From assembly GCA_002493085.1 (NCBI GenBank), contig DKXQ01000232.1, positions 1 through 39,414 of the forward strand: DNA of 39,414 bases. Direction: 5' to 3'. The translations under genes and the position numbers were made by a program. Numbering within the stretch: the stretch's first letter is position 1; every line of letters starts with the position of its first letter. The notes below the pieces were generated by a model, which was not told the origin of the DNA, ran no database searches, and saw only the letters and a list, made by a program, of their open reading frames with translations. Below, piece by piece: positions 32,744-39,414 of this stretch. Source of the stretch: Lachnoclostridium sp. UBA7122 (GTDB lineage Bacteria > Bacillota > Clostridia > Lachnospirales > Lachnospiraceae).

Positions 32744-32794
32744 CAAGATATTAATTTAAAAAAACAAATATAAAATGAAAGGTAAATAAAAAAT

Positions 32795-33778
32795 ATGATA
32801 TCTGTGATTGTACCTGTGTATAATGTACAAGAATATTTAGATAGATGTATTAATAGTATTGTTAATCAATCATACAAAAATATTGAAGTTATTTTAGTTG
32901 ATGACGGCTCAACTGATAATAGTGCAAAGATTTGTGATAACTGGGCAAGTAGGGATTTGCGAATAAAGGTTATACATAAAAATAATGGTGGCTTATCTTC
33001 TGCACGTAACGCTGGAATTGATATAGCTGATGGTGATTTTTTTAGTTTTATCGATTCAGATGATTATATAGATTGTTCAATGTTAGAAGTAATGTTAGCT
33101 GCTATGGAAAGAACAAACAAAGATATTGCATGTTGTGGTAGATATGTTGATGTATGGGGAAAATATGTGAAACAGGAATTTTGTCTTTCAAGACCAAAGA
33201 TATATCAAACTGATGAATCAATTAAAAAGTTGTATTATCTTAATGAGATTGATGTTTCTGCATGTGATAAAGTATATAAGAAAGAAGTTTTTTCAAATAT
33301 CAGATATCCTGAGGGAAAGATTAGCGAAGATGCAGCTATTATTTTTCAAATACTTCAGAATTCCAATGGTGTTGTACATGTGGGAATACCATTTTACCAT
33401 TATATTTACCGTGCAGATAGTATAAGCAAGGAATTATATAATGAAAAAAAACATGATATAGTAAATAATCTAGAAAAAACTATTAAGTTTACAAAAATGT
33501 ATTACCCTGCATTTATAAATGACTGTATGGTGTATTGCACATTATCAACAGGAACAATTTTACTTGAAATGAGTCAGAATAAAGAAATAATAAAAAAATA
33601 TAAAAGTCATTATGAGGATTATATGAGGTTATTTAGACCAGGATTCCTTAGAACTATGAAAAGTTTTCAAATTAACTGGAAATTAAAAATTAGATTTTTA
33701 GCAGTTAAATCAAATACATCACATATTTTTATTTATATTAGGAATATATATCATTGGATAAAACAACGGAGAGTATAA
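32795..33778 (+). CDS. Glycosyltransferase family 2
   Basis: The 327-residue GT-A enzyme has the standard N-terminal nucleotide-sugar domain: VIVPVYNVQEYLDRCI, VDDGSTDNS at 35-43 and the metal-binding DSDD at 87-90. A candidate catalytic base lies in EGKISEDAAIIFQI. The remaining C-terminal 130 residues are basic and may contact membrane. It probably adds one sugar of the repeat unit from the cytoplasmic side. Its stop is one base before the polymerase gene. Confidence 0.9.
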   Translation: MISVIVPVYNVQEYLDRCINSIVNQSYKNIEVILVDDGSTDNSAKICDNWASRDLRIKVIHKNNGGLSSARNAGIDIADGDFFSFIDSDDYIDCSMLEVMLAAMERTNKDIACCGRYVDVWGKYVKQEFCLSRPKIYQTDESIKKLYYLNEIDVSACDKVYKKEVFSNIRYPEGKISEDAAIIFQILQNSNGVVHVGIPFYHYIYRADSISKELYNEKKHDIVNNLEKTIKFTKMYYPAFINDCMVYCTLSTGTILLEMSQNKEIIKKYKSHYEDYMRLFRPGFLRTMKSFQINWKLKIRFLAVKSNTSHIFIYIRNIYHWIKQRRV

Positions 33779-33779
33779 T

Positions 33780-34988
33780 ATGATAAAAAGAAAATATGAT
33801 AGTATTTACATCTATGCTCTTTTTGCAGCAATCGTGAAGCCCTATTTCTTGCCACAAGTTGTACAACAAAGTCTTAAATTAATCTTAATACTTGGTGTAT
33901 TTGTATTTATTATAACAAAGTCGAAAAAAAAAGAATTACTGAATATTTCTTTAGTGTTTGGTATCACCGTTATTATTAGCTCTTTTTGCGCATATAAAAT
34001 GCATTATATACCAACTGTTTCCTTTTTTAATTCAGTTTATTATGCTATGTGCCTGTACTGCATACATGGCATAATATCATATTATACAAAAAGGAATAGA
34101 TCAAAAGAGTGTTTGCAATATTTTTTGGATATAATAAGCCTGTATTGTTTAGCGACTATTATTACATCAAGGTTCCCTTTATATACAGACACATCAGGAC
34201 TAAAAATATATCTTTTTGGAAATAAGTTTACTTCAAATTATGTGATATTTTCCTTTCTTGGGTTATTTTACTCTTTGTATGGAGGAAAGATTAAGAAAAA
34301 TATTGCGTGGCGTGCAATGTATTTTATTCTAGTACTTACTGCTATGATATATGCGCGATTGGTGGATTGCTCTACAGCAATTGTTTCAGATTTGGTATTT
34401 TTAATTTTCTGTTTTCCTATAGACGTAGTTAAAAAAATAACAATGTCACCTAAAGTTGTATTTGGAACTGTTGTCTTTACTTCTGCATTTCCAGTATTAA
34501 TGTCATATATAATTAGGTTGAAATTTGTACAACATATTATTGTAAATATTCTTGGTGAGAGTTTAACAATTAATTATAGAAATGTAATTTATAACAGTTA
34601 TTTATTCCCATTAATATCTAATAGTTTAATTTTTGGGTATGGTTACGGAAACACAATGCTAGCTGAGAAAACAAACTATGCATTCGGCAATGCACAAAAT
34701 GGGTTAATGGATATCGTACTAAAATATGGAATAATCGGGGCTACGGCTATAGTATTCACTATAATATATTGTTATACAAAATCAGCAAAAACACCATTTA
34801 ATGAAGGCGTATCTTTATTGGTTTATGCTATTTTAATTGCTGGAATGATTGAAGTAACATATTCATGGTTTTTATTACTAGGCTTATTTTTGGTGAAGCT
34901 TATAGATGAGAAATCAGTAAGTGTATTATCCATAAAAAAGAGTCACTACAAGTTTATTATTAAATTGAAAAAGGCTAGATTTCAATGA
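33780..34988 (+). CDS. Wzy-like polysaccharide polymerase
   Basis: The 402-residue protein has about ten hydrophobic helices and a longer loop near residues 270-310 with FGYGYGNTMLAEKTNYAFGNAQNG, a pattern seen in O-antigen polymerase/ligase-type proteins just before a helix. Such proteins join repeat units on the outer membrane face of the cytoplasmic membrane. Wzy sequences are highly divergent, and the assignment rests on topology, that loop and the operon context with a Wzx flippase. Its stop overlaps the start of the acyltransferase remnant by four bases. Confidence 0.75.
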   Translation: MIKRKYDSIYIYALFAAIVKPYFLPQVVQQSLKLILILGVFVFIITKSKKKELLNISLVFGITVIISSFCAYKMHYIPTVSFFNSVYYAMCLYCIHGIISYYTKRNRSKECLQYFLDIISLYCLATIITSRFPLYTDTSGLKIYLFGNKFTSNYVIFSFLGLFYSLYGGKIKKNIAWRAMYFILVLTAMIYARLVDCSTAIVSDLVFLIFCFPIDVVKKITMSPKVVFGTVVFTSAFPVLMSYIIRLKFVQHIIVNILGESLTINYRNVIYNSYLFPLISNSLIFGYGYGNTMLAEKTNYAFGNAQNGLMDIVLKYGIIGATAIVFTIIYCYTKSAKTPFNEGVSLLVYAILIAGMIEVTYSWFLLLGLFLVKLIDEKSVSVLSIKKSHYKFIIKLKKARFQ

Positions 34989-35486
34989 TAAAAAAATTAT
35001 TAAAACAACTATATCGTAGAATTACAGTGGGAAAGAGATACTCGTCTGAAACATATACCAAGTATTTAAAATTTCTTAGTGTTCAAATAGGAGAGAGGAC
35101 AACTATATTTGATCATGAGCATACAATAATAGATGTTACAAGACCTTGGTTCGTCAAAATAGGCAATGATGTACAAATAACATCTGGTGTTAATATATTA
35201 ACTCATGGATAGGAAATCCAGCTAGATTGGCTTACAGGAATTAGAAGCAAAGGAATTGGTAAAAAATTCAGAGAAATATATGGTAAAAATCTTAATGAGC
35301 AAGAGTTATCGGAATTTTTTTGGTTATTCACAGGGAAAAATGATAATTATGATTTCCTTCCAGAATGTTGGAAGAAAAAAATGAGACTTCTTGGAAATGA
35401 AGAATTTTCAAAAAATATACTTGCCAATAATGAGAAAAAAATATACTAATTTCAAAGAATTTCTCGATTTAATTCCATGGAGGTAA
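34985..35486 (+). pseudogene. Decayed hexapeptide-repeat acyltransferase
   Basis: The first 75 codons encode the N-terminus of a left-handed-beta-helix acyltransferase (FLSVQIGERTTIFDHEHT, then VKIGNDVQITSGVNILTHG) and end in TAG at 35212. Right after, another frame reads IGNPAR, the motif found after the last hexapeptide coil, so most of the beta-helix has been deleted. A C-terminal helical region follows in different frames: ELEAKELVK, then FREIYGKNLNEQELSEFFW after a shift in an A6 run near 35261, then NFKEFLDLIPW ending at 35486 after a shift in an A7 run near 35435. One large internal deletion and at least two frameshifts make function impossible. An intact relative would O-acetylate a sugar. 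Confidence 0.75.
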
Positions 35487-35488
35487 TA

Positions 35489-36610
35489 ATGAAAATTGGA
35501 ATAATGAGTATGCAAAGAATATTGAATTATGGATCAATATTACAAGCATATTCTTTAAAACGAATAGTTGAATCACTAGGTTATGATGTTGAATTTGTGG
35601 ATTATAGCATTGAGCCCAATATTTATGAGCGTAACAGTGTTTATTCAAAGCTTAGATATATTCCCAAAAACTTTATTCGAAAATATCTTAATGGAAATAT
35701 TTTTATGGAAAAAATAAAGAAGTGTTTACAGGAGGATTATGAGCATAGAAGAGATTTTATTTCGTTTTATCCCAAGATGGGACTGGATTATAAGTATAAA
35801 GTTAAATCAAAAGTAGATATTTTAATAATTGGAAGCGATGAGGTTTTTAATTGCCTACAAAAGGGAAATACAGTTGGTTATTCTTTGGAATTATTTGGAA
35901 AAAATAATAAGGCTCAAAGAATAATAACATATGCAGCATCATTTGGAAGCACTACAATTGAAGGATTAGAAAAATATAATGTAATTGATGAAATTAAAAC
36001 GTGTTTAATGAAAATTGATGATTTTTCGCTAAGAGATGAAAATTCCGTCAAAATAGTAAAGTCTTTAACTAGCAGAAACGTTAAAGTACATTTGGATCCT
36101 GTACTGATTGGTGATATAGAGAAGGAGAAATGGAATGAATGCAATATAGATAATTATATTCTTTTATATGGTTATTATAAAAGATTTACTGAAGAAGAAT
36201 GTGAGCAAATAATGAAATTTGCACATCAAAGGCACTTAAAAGTGATTGCACTTGGTGAGAAACAAAATCGATATGATGAATATATATCATGTAGGCCTGA
36301 TGAACTAATAGGATTTTTTAAAAATGCTGAATATATTATTACAGACACATTTCATGGAACTATATTTTCAATTATAACACATAAACGTTTTTTAACTATA
36401 CCAAGAAAATCAATAGATGGGACTGGAGGAAATGAAGAAAAAATTAATAGTTTATTAAAAGTTTTTGGATTAAAAAAACGTATATGTTATAATTGTTCAA
36501 ATATAGAAGAAATTATAGATTCTCAAATTGATTATATTATGATTGACTTGATTAGGAAACATGAAAAAGAAAAAACTATCAACTATTTGAAAAGCAACTT
36601 TGAATTATAG
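35489..36610 (+). CDS. Polysaccharide pyruvyl transferase family protein
   Basis: The 373-residue protein belongs to the family that adds pyruvate ketals to sugars from phosphoenolpyruvate. Typical blocks are the N-terminal NYGSILQAYSLKRIVESLGY, the central IIGSDEVFNC, the FSLRDENSVKIVKSL strand-helix, and DTFHGTIFSIITHKRF, the equivalent of the conserved H-G substrate site. The ATG at 35489 is five bases from GGAGG. An alternative ATG at 35477 lies upstream of the site and within the acyltransferase remnant. Pyruvylation would give the polymer negative charge. No S-layer gene is near; the acceptor sugar is unknown. Confidence 0.85.
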   Translation: MKIGIMSMQRILNYGSILQAYSLKRIVESLGYDVEFVDYSIEPNIYERNSVYSKLRYIPKNFIRKYLNGNIFMEKIKKCLQEDYEHRRDFISFYPKMGLDYKYKVKSKVDILIIGSDEVFNCLQKGNTVGYSLELFGKNNKAQRIITYAASFGSTTIEGLEKYNVIDEIKTCLMKIDDFSLRDENSVKIVKSLTSRNVKVHLDPVLIGDIEKEKWNECNIDNYILLYGYYKRFTEEECEQIMKFAHQRHLKVIALGEKQNRYDEYISCRPDELIGFFKNAEYIITDTFHGTIFSIITHKRFLTIPRKSIDGTGGNEEKINSLLKVFGLKKRICYNCSNIEEIIDSQIDYIMIDLIRKHEKEKTINYLKSNFEL

Positions 36611-36640
36611 AGGATATATTCTAAATATTTGTATCATAAA

Positions 36641-36806
36641 ACTAATACATCGTTCAATAATTAACCCATAGTTTGACTTATCTATTTTTCTGATAGTATA
36701 CGTTAAAAATCCTCAGCGTAGTCCGCTACGCCTACGTTTTTTTATGTATATTTTCAAAAAATATCCTGCGTGAAACTATGAGAAATTAATTGAATGATGT
36801 ACTAAT
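36641..36806. repeat. MITE-like long hairpin element
   Basis: Two 34-base arms (36641-36674 and 36773-36806) are inverted copies with 26 of 34 positions matching and no gaps, starting ACTAATACATC and ending in CATAGTTT. The 98-base centre contains a smaller hairpin. The symmetric layout, small size and location between two cassette genes suggest a non-autonomous mobile element or an extended RNA hairpin. No target-site duplication is obvious, and no second copy lies in the window. Confidence 0.5.
36673..36739 (+). promoter_or_regulatory. Promoter-plus-terminator core inside the hairpin element
   Basis: TTGACT (36673-36678) and TATACG (36697-36702), 18 bases apart, form a possible promoter. 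About 15 bases after, GCGTAG (36716-36721) and CTACGC (36726-36731) form a GC-rich hairpin with loop TCCG, followed at 36737 by a run of seven T. A very short transcript or a terminator for incoming transcription could result. The order is visible in the sequence; its use is inference. Confidence 0.35.
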
Positions 36807-36868
36807 ATTGAGTATATCGCAAGATTAGGACGAATACCTTATTCATGCGAAATAGGATAGGAAATAAA

Positions 36869-36898
36869 AAACCTTATGGCTTGTATTTAATAAGGTTT
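36869..36898 (+). promoter_or_regulatory. Stem-loop upstream of wzx
   Basis: AAACCTTAT (36869-36877) pairs perfectly with ATAAGGTTT (36890-36898) over a 12-base loop, 54 bases before the wzx ATG. Only an AATTTA tail follows, so it is a weak terminator at best and may be a processing or attenuation structure. Confidence 0.4.
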
Positions 36899-36952
36899 AA
36901 TTTAGAAGTAGTAGATCTCTAAAGTAAATAAAAAAAGAACAAGGTAAAAAAA

Positions 36953-38368
36953 ATGGCAAACAGAAGAAATGAGTTTTTGATTAAAAATACAATTATATTT
37001 ACCATAGGTAATTTTGGTTCTAAATTGATTTCTTTTTTCTTGATACCAATTTATACTAGTAAATTAAGTACTGTTCAATACGGTACATTAGATCTTATAT
37101 CAGCAATTGGTACAATTATGGTTCCTTTAATTACACTTAATATTTCAGAGTCTGTAATGAGATTTCAACTAGATAAGGATGCACCAAAAAATAAAATTGC
37201 AAATATTAGTTTGCTTGTTTTATTTTTTGGTATTCTTATGGGATTAATCATATTACCAATCTGTAATGCTTATAATGCAGTATCTGAGTACTCAGTACTT
37301 ATATATCTTTATGTAATAACATTGGCATCTAGTCAAATATTATTATGTGATTTAAAAGGTAAGGAGTTATTGTCCATTTATGCGGCAAGCAATATAATAT
37401 ATTCCTTCTTAATAGCAGGATTTAATATCTTCTTTTTAATTGGATGTCATTTTGGTATAGCAGGATATCTGCTAGCATATGTTATTTCAAATATATTAAT
37501 AATAATATTTATATTGTTAGCTGGAAAGTCATATAAGGATCTATTTGTTACTAGGCCAGATGTTAAGCTATTTAAAACAATGGCTAGATACTCAATCGTT
37601 TTGATACCAAATTCATTTATGTGGTGGATAATGAATTCTTCAGACAGAATTATGGTTACAAATATGGTGGGCATAGCAGCAAACGGTATTTATGCTATTT
37701 CATATAAGCTACCAACATTGATAAATACCATTATGCAAGTTTTTAATCAAGCTTGGAGTTATTCTGCAATTCGTGAGAAAGGATCAGAAGATGAAAATGA
37801 ATATAACAATAAAATATTTAAGTTTATTACATCAATTACAATTCTTTCTGGAATAGCTATTATTACATTTGCAAAACCTTTCCTTCATATATATGTTACG
37901 CCAAATTATTATTTAGCATGGTCATATATACCATTCTTAACGATAGGCAGTGTTTATCTTACTTTGGCTACTTTTATAGCAACTTGTTATACAGTTCATA
38001 AGGATAGTCTTGGATATTTGTTTTCTGGAATTATTGGCGCTGTAATAAATATAGGACTAAATTTTCTTTTAATTCCTAAATATCAAGTATATGGAGCAGC
38101 TATTGCAACATGTATTAGCTATCTTGCTGTTTTTATATTTAGGCTTATTCATACAAAAAAATATATTCATTTTGATGTTAGAAATAGTGAATTTATAATA
38201 GGAACAGTAGCTCTCTTGTTTACATCCATTGCAATGTTTTCAGACAATATGTTTACTCAAATATTCCAAATAGCAATATTTGGAATAATGATTATTGTAT
38301 ATTTAAAATACTGGTTTCCCTTATTGAAAAAAGTTATAAGGAAAATAAAATATGGAGGTAGTAAATGA
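36953..38368 (+). CDS. Wzx-type oligosaccharide flippase
   Basis: The 471-residue protein has about 12-14 membrane helices and the N-terminal pattern FLIKNTIIFTIGNFGSKLISFFLIPIYTSKLS, outlined here by its key FGSK and IPIYTS parts, typical of Wzx/RfbX transporters that flip undecaprenyl-linked repeat units. SSDRIMVTNMVG in the middle and GAVINIGLNFLLIP near the end are further family hallmarks. It is separate from the SpoVB-like flippase at 22213 and clearly in the cassette codon style. Ribosome binding is weak (AAGG). The next gene overlaps its stop by four bases. Confidence 0.88.
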   Translation: MANRRNEFLIKNTIIFTIGNFGSKLISFFLIPIYTSKLSTVQYGTLDLISAIGTIMVPLITLNISESVMRFQLDKDAPKNKIANISLLVLFFGILMGLIILPICNAYNAVSEYSVLIYLYVITLASSQILLCDLKGKELLSIYAASNIIYSFLIAGFNIFFLIGCHFGIAGYLLAYVISNILIIIFILLAGKSYKDLFVTRPDVKLFKTMARYSIVLIPNSFMWWIMNSSDRIMVTNMVGIAANGIYAISYKLPTLINTIMQVFNQAWSYSAIREKGSEDENEYNNKIFKFITSITILSGIAIITFAKPFLHIYVTPNYYLAWSYIPFLTIGSVYLTLATFIATCYTVHKDSLGYLFSGIIGAVINIGLNFLLIPKYQVYGAAIATCISYLAVFIFRLIHTKKYIHFDVRNSEFIIGTVALLFTSIAMFSDNMFTQIFQIAIFGIMIIVYLKYWFPLLKKVIRKIKYGGSK

Positions 38369-39357
38369 ATCCTGATGTATCAATTATAATTCCAGTATAT
38401 AATGTAGAAAAATATATAGAAAGATGTGTTAAGTCATTGATGATGCAAGATTATGAAAATATTGAGATAATACTTGTGAATGATGGATCACTAGATGATA
38501 GTACTAATATAATAAACAAATTATCTAAAGAAGATAGTAGGATTAAGATATTATATCAGGAAAATAGTGGCGTATCAGCTGCAAGGAACTATGGATTACG
38601 TGTTGCTTTAGGAGATTACATTATGTTTGTTGATGGAGATGATTGGGTAGATAGTGACTATGTATCATATTTTTTAAAACTTGTAAAAAACAATAATTGT
38701 TTCATTGGAATGAATAAACAGCACTACTCAAATGAAGAAATAAAATATGAACACGAAAGTAATATTGTGAGTGCAGAAAAAGCAATTGAATGGATTTATT
38801 CTGATAAGATATTCGTGGCTGTTTGGAATAAAATATACAAGAATGATTATTTAAAAAGATATAATTTGATTTTTAATCAAAATATTTGGTATGGGGAAGG
38901 AATGTTATTTAATATTGAATGTTTACAAAACGTTAATAAAGTTGCGATTGGAGAAAAGGCTATTTATCATCAAACATTTAATCCTGAAAGTGCCATGCGA
39001 AATTTTAACTTAAAGAGTAACTATTGTGGTATTTCATCAATGTGGCTGCAAAGGTCAAAATGGAAAAAAGTAAATAAAATGATAGAAAATGAATGGATAT
39101 ATCATAGATATAGATTCAATCGAACAATTATAGATGGACTAGTTAGAACAAATCAGGTTCATGATAATTGGTTGGCTTACAAAGAATGTGTGAAAAACAT
39201 TCGGAGAGGAATCTTTATTCCTATAAAATTAGAACATAAAAAAAAAGAAAAACTAAAATATTTATGTTATTTTTTAACTCCTATGTTTATGGCTAGAAGG
39301 CATGCTCGAAAATTTAGTAATGCTGTAAAAGTTGCTAAGCAATTATATAAATATTAA
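38365..39357 (+). CDS. Glycosyltransferase family 2
   Basis: The 330-residue GT-A enzyme has IIIPVYNVEKYIERCV at the start, the VNDGSLDDS motif at 38-46 and the metal-binding DGDD at 90-93, followed by W. A candidate base lies in WYGEGMLFNIE. The C-terminal third is strongly basic and ends in a membrane-touching helix. The ATG overlaps the wzx stop (ATGA), so translation is coupled, with GGAGG upstream. The gene is similar in type to the other GT2 at 32795 but not a close copy. The remaining 57 bases of the window hold nothing recognisable. Confidence 0.9.
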   Translation: MNPDVSIIIPVYNVEKYIERCVKSLMMQDYENIEIILVNDGSLDDSTNIINKLSKEDSRIKILYQENSGVSAARNYGLRVALGDYIMFVDGDDWVDSDYVSYFLKLVKNNNCFIGMNKQHYSNEEIKYEHESNIVSAEKAIEWIYSDKIFVAVWNKIYKNDYLKRYNLIFNQNIWYGEGMLFNIECLQNVNKVAIGEKAIYHQTFNPESAMRNFNLKSNYCGISSMWLQRSKWKKVNKMIENEWIYHRYRFNRTIIDGLVRTNQVHDNWLAYKECVKNIRRGIFIPIKLEHKKKEKLKYLCYFLTPMFMARRHARKFSNAVKVAKQLYKY

Positions 39358-39414
39358 CTAACAATATTTACTATAGCATATATTTCTATATTTTATAGTA
39401 CAATTATACTTTAT

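Larger units (their letters stand above)
36611..36952. other. 342-base gap before wzx
   Basis: The largest gap in the cassette holds no gene. It contains a 166-base long-inverted-repeat element (36641-36806) with an inner GC-rich hairpin and T-run, then a second stem-loop (36869-36898) shortly before the wzx start. No clear promoter was found between the element and wzx. Confidence 0.6.

Noticed and set aside
1..39414. CRISPR arrays, tRNA or rRNA genes, intact insertion sequences
   Set aside because: No regularly spaced repeats, no cloverleaf-like sequence and no transposase were seen on either strand by reading.

Overview
The window reads as chromosomal DNA of a low-GC, spore-forming Firmicute of the class Clostridia, most likely a Lachnospiraceae-type gut anaerobe. 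The evidence is the sporulation genes dpaA/dpaB, yqfC and yqfD, the Firmicute rplU-prp-rpmA order with an L27 that carries a Prp-cleavable N-terminal extension, L19 and L21 leader RNAs, strong AGGAGG-type ribosome binding sites and frequent TTG/GTG starts. The species assignment is inference only.

Left part (1-9.1 kb): rplS with its leader, a zinc-ribbon membrane protein, a minus-strand UAP/UDPGP-type nucleotidyltransferase, asnB, the minus-strand dipicolinate synthase pair dpaA-dpaB with a sigma-K-like promoter, and a divergent diguanylate cyclase. An orphan LytTR response regulator follows, then a BlaI/MecI-type repressor whose promoter carries a long dyad.

Middle part (9.1-25.5 kb): a TPR lipoprotein and hflX, then the ribosome/GTPase cluster rplU-prp-rpmA-obgE. 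Next come a degenerate M50 (site-2-protease-like) membrane protein, scpA-scpB and a PHP phosphoesterase. A minus-strand DUF1836 regulator is followed by the late-sporulation/RNA-metabolism cluster yqfC-yqfD-phoH-(degenerate HD protein)-ybeY, a SpoVB/MurJ-like flippase and an AAA-ATPase fused to a PD-(D/E)XK nuclease domain.

Right part (25.5-39.4 kb): a surface or exopolysaccharide locus. It opens with a tyrosine-recombinase-like protein that has lost most catalytic residues, followed by a truncated WecG/TagA gene. At the truncation the DNA changes character: more AT-rich, with Leu codon TTA favoured over CTT. A second, intact WecG/TagA gene begins an imported-looking cassette: a CgeB-like glycosyltransferase, an FAD oxidoreductase, two GT4 enzymes, a GT2, a Wzy-like polymerase, a decayed acyltransferase, a pyruvyl transferase, a Wzx flippase and another GT2. 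A MITE-like 166-bp hairpin element lies just before wzx. The initiating phosphoglycosyltransferase and chain-length genes are not in the window.

The most interesting points are the cassette-replacement scar at the start of the polysaccharide locus next to a catalytically dead recombinase, three other proteins or genes that have lost catalytic residues or reading frame (M50, HD, acyltransferase), the BlaI-type repressor paired with a lipoprotein instead of a BlaR sensor, and the hairpin element before wzx.
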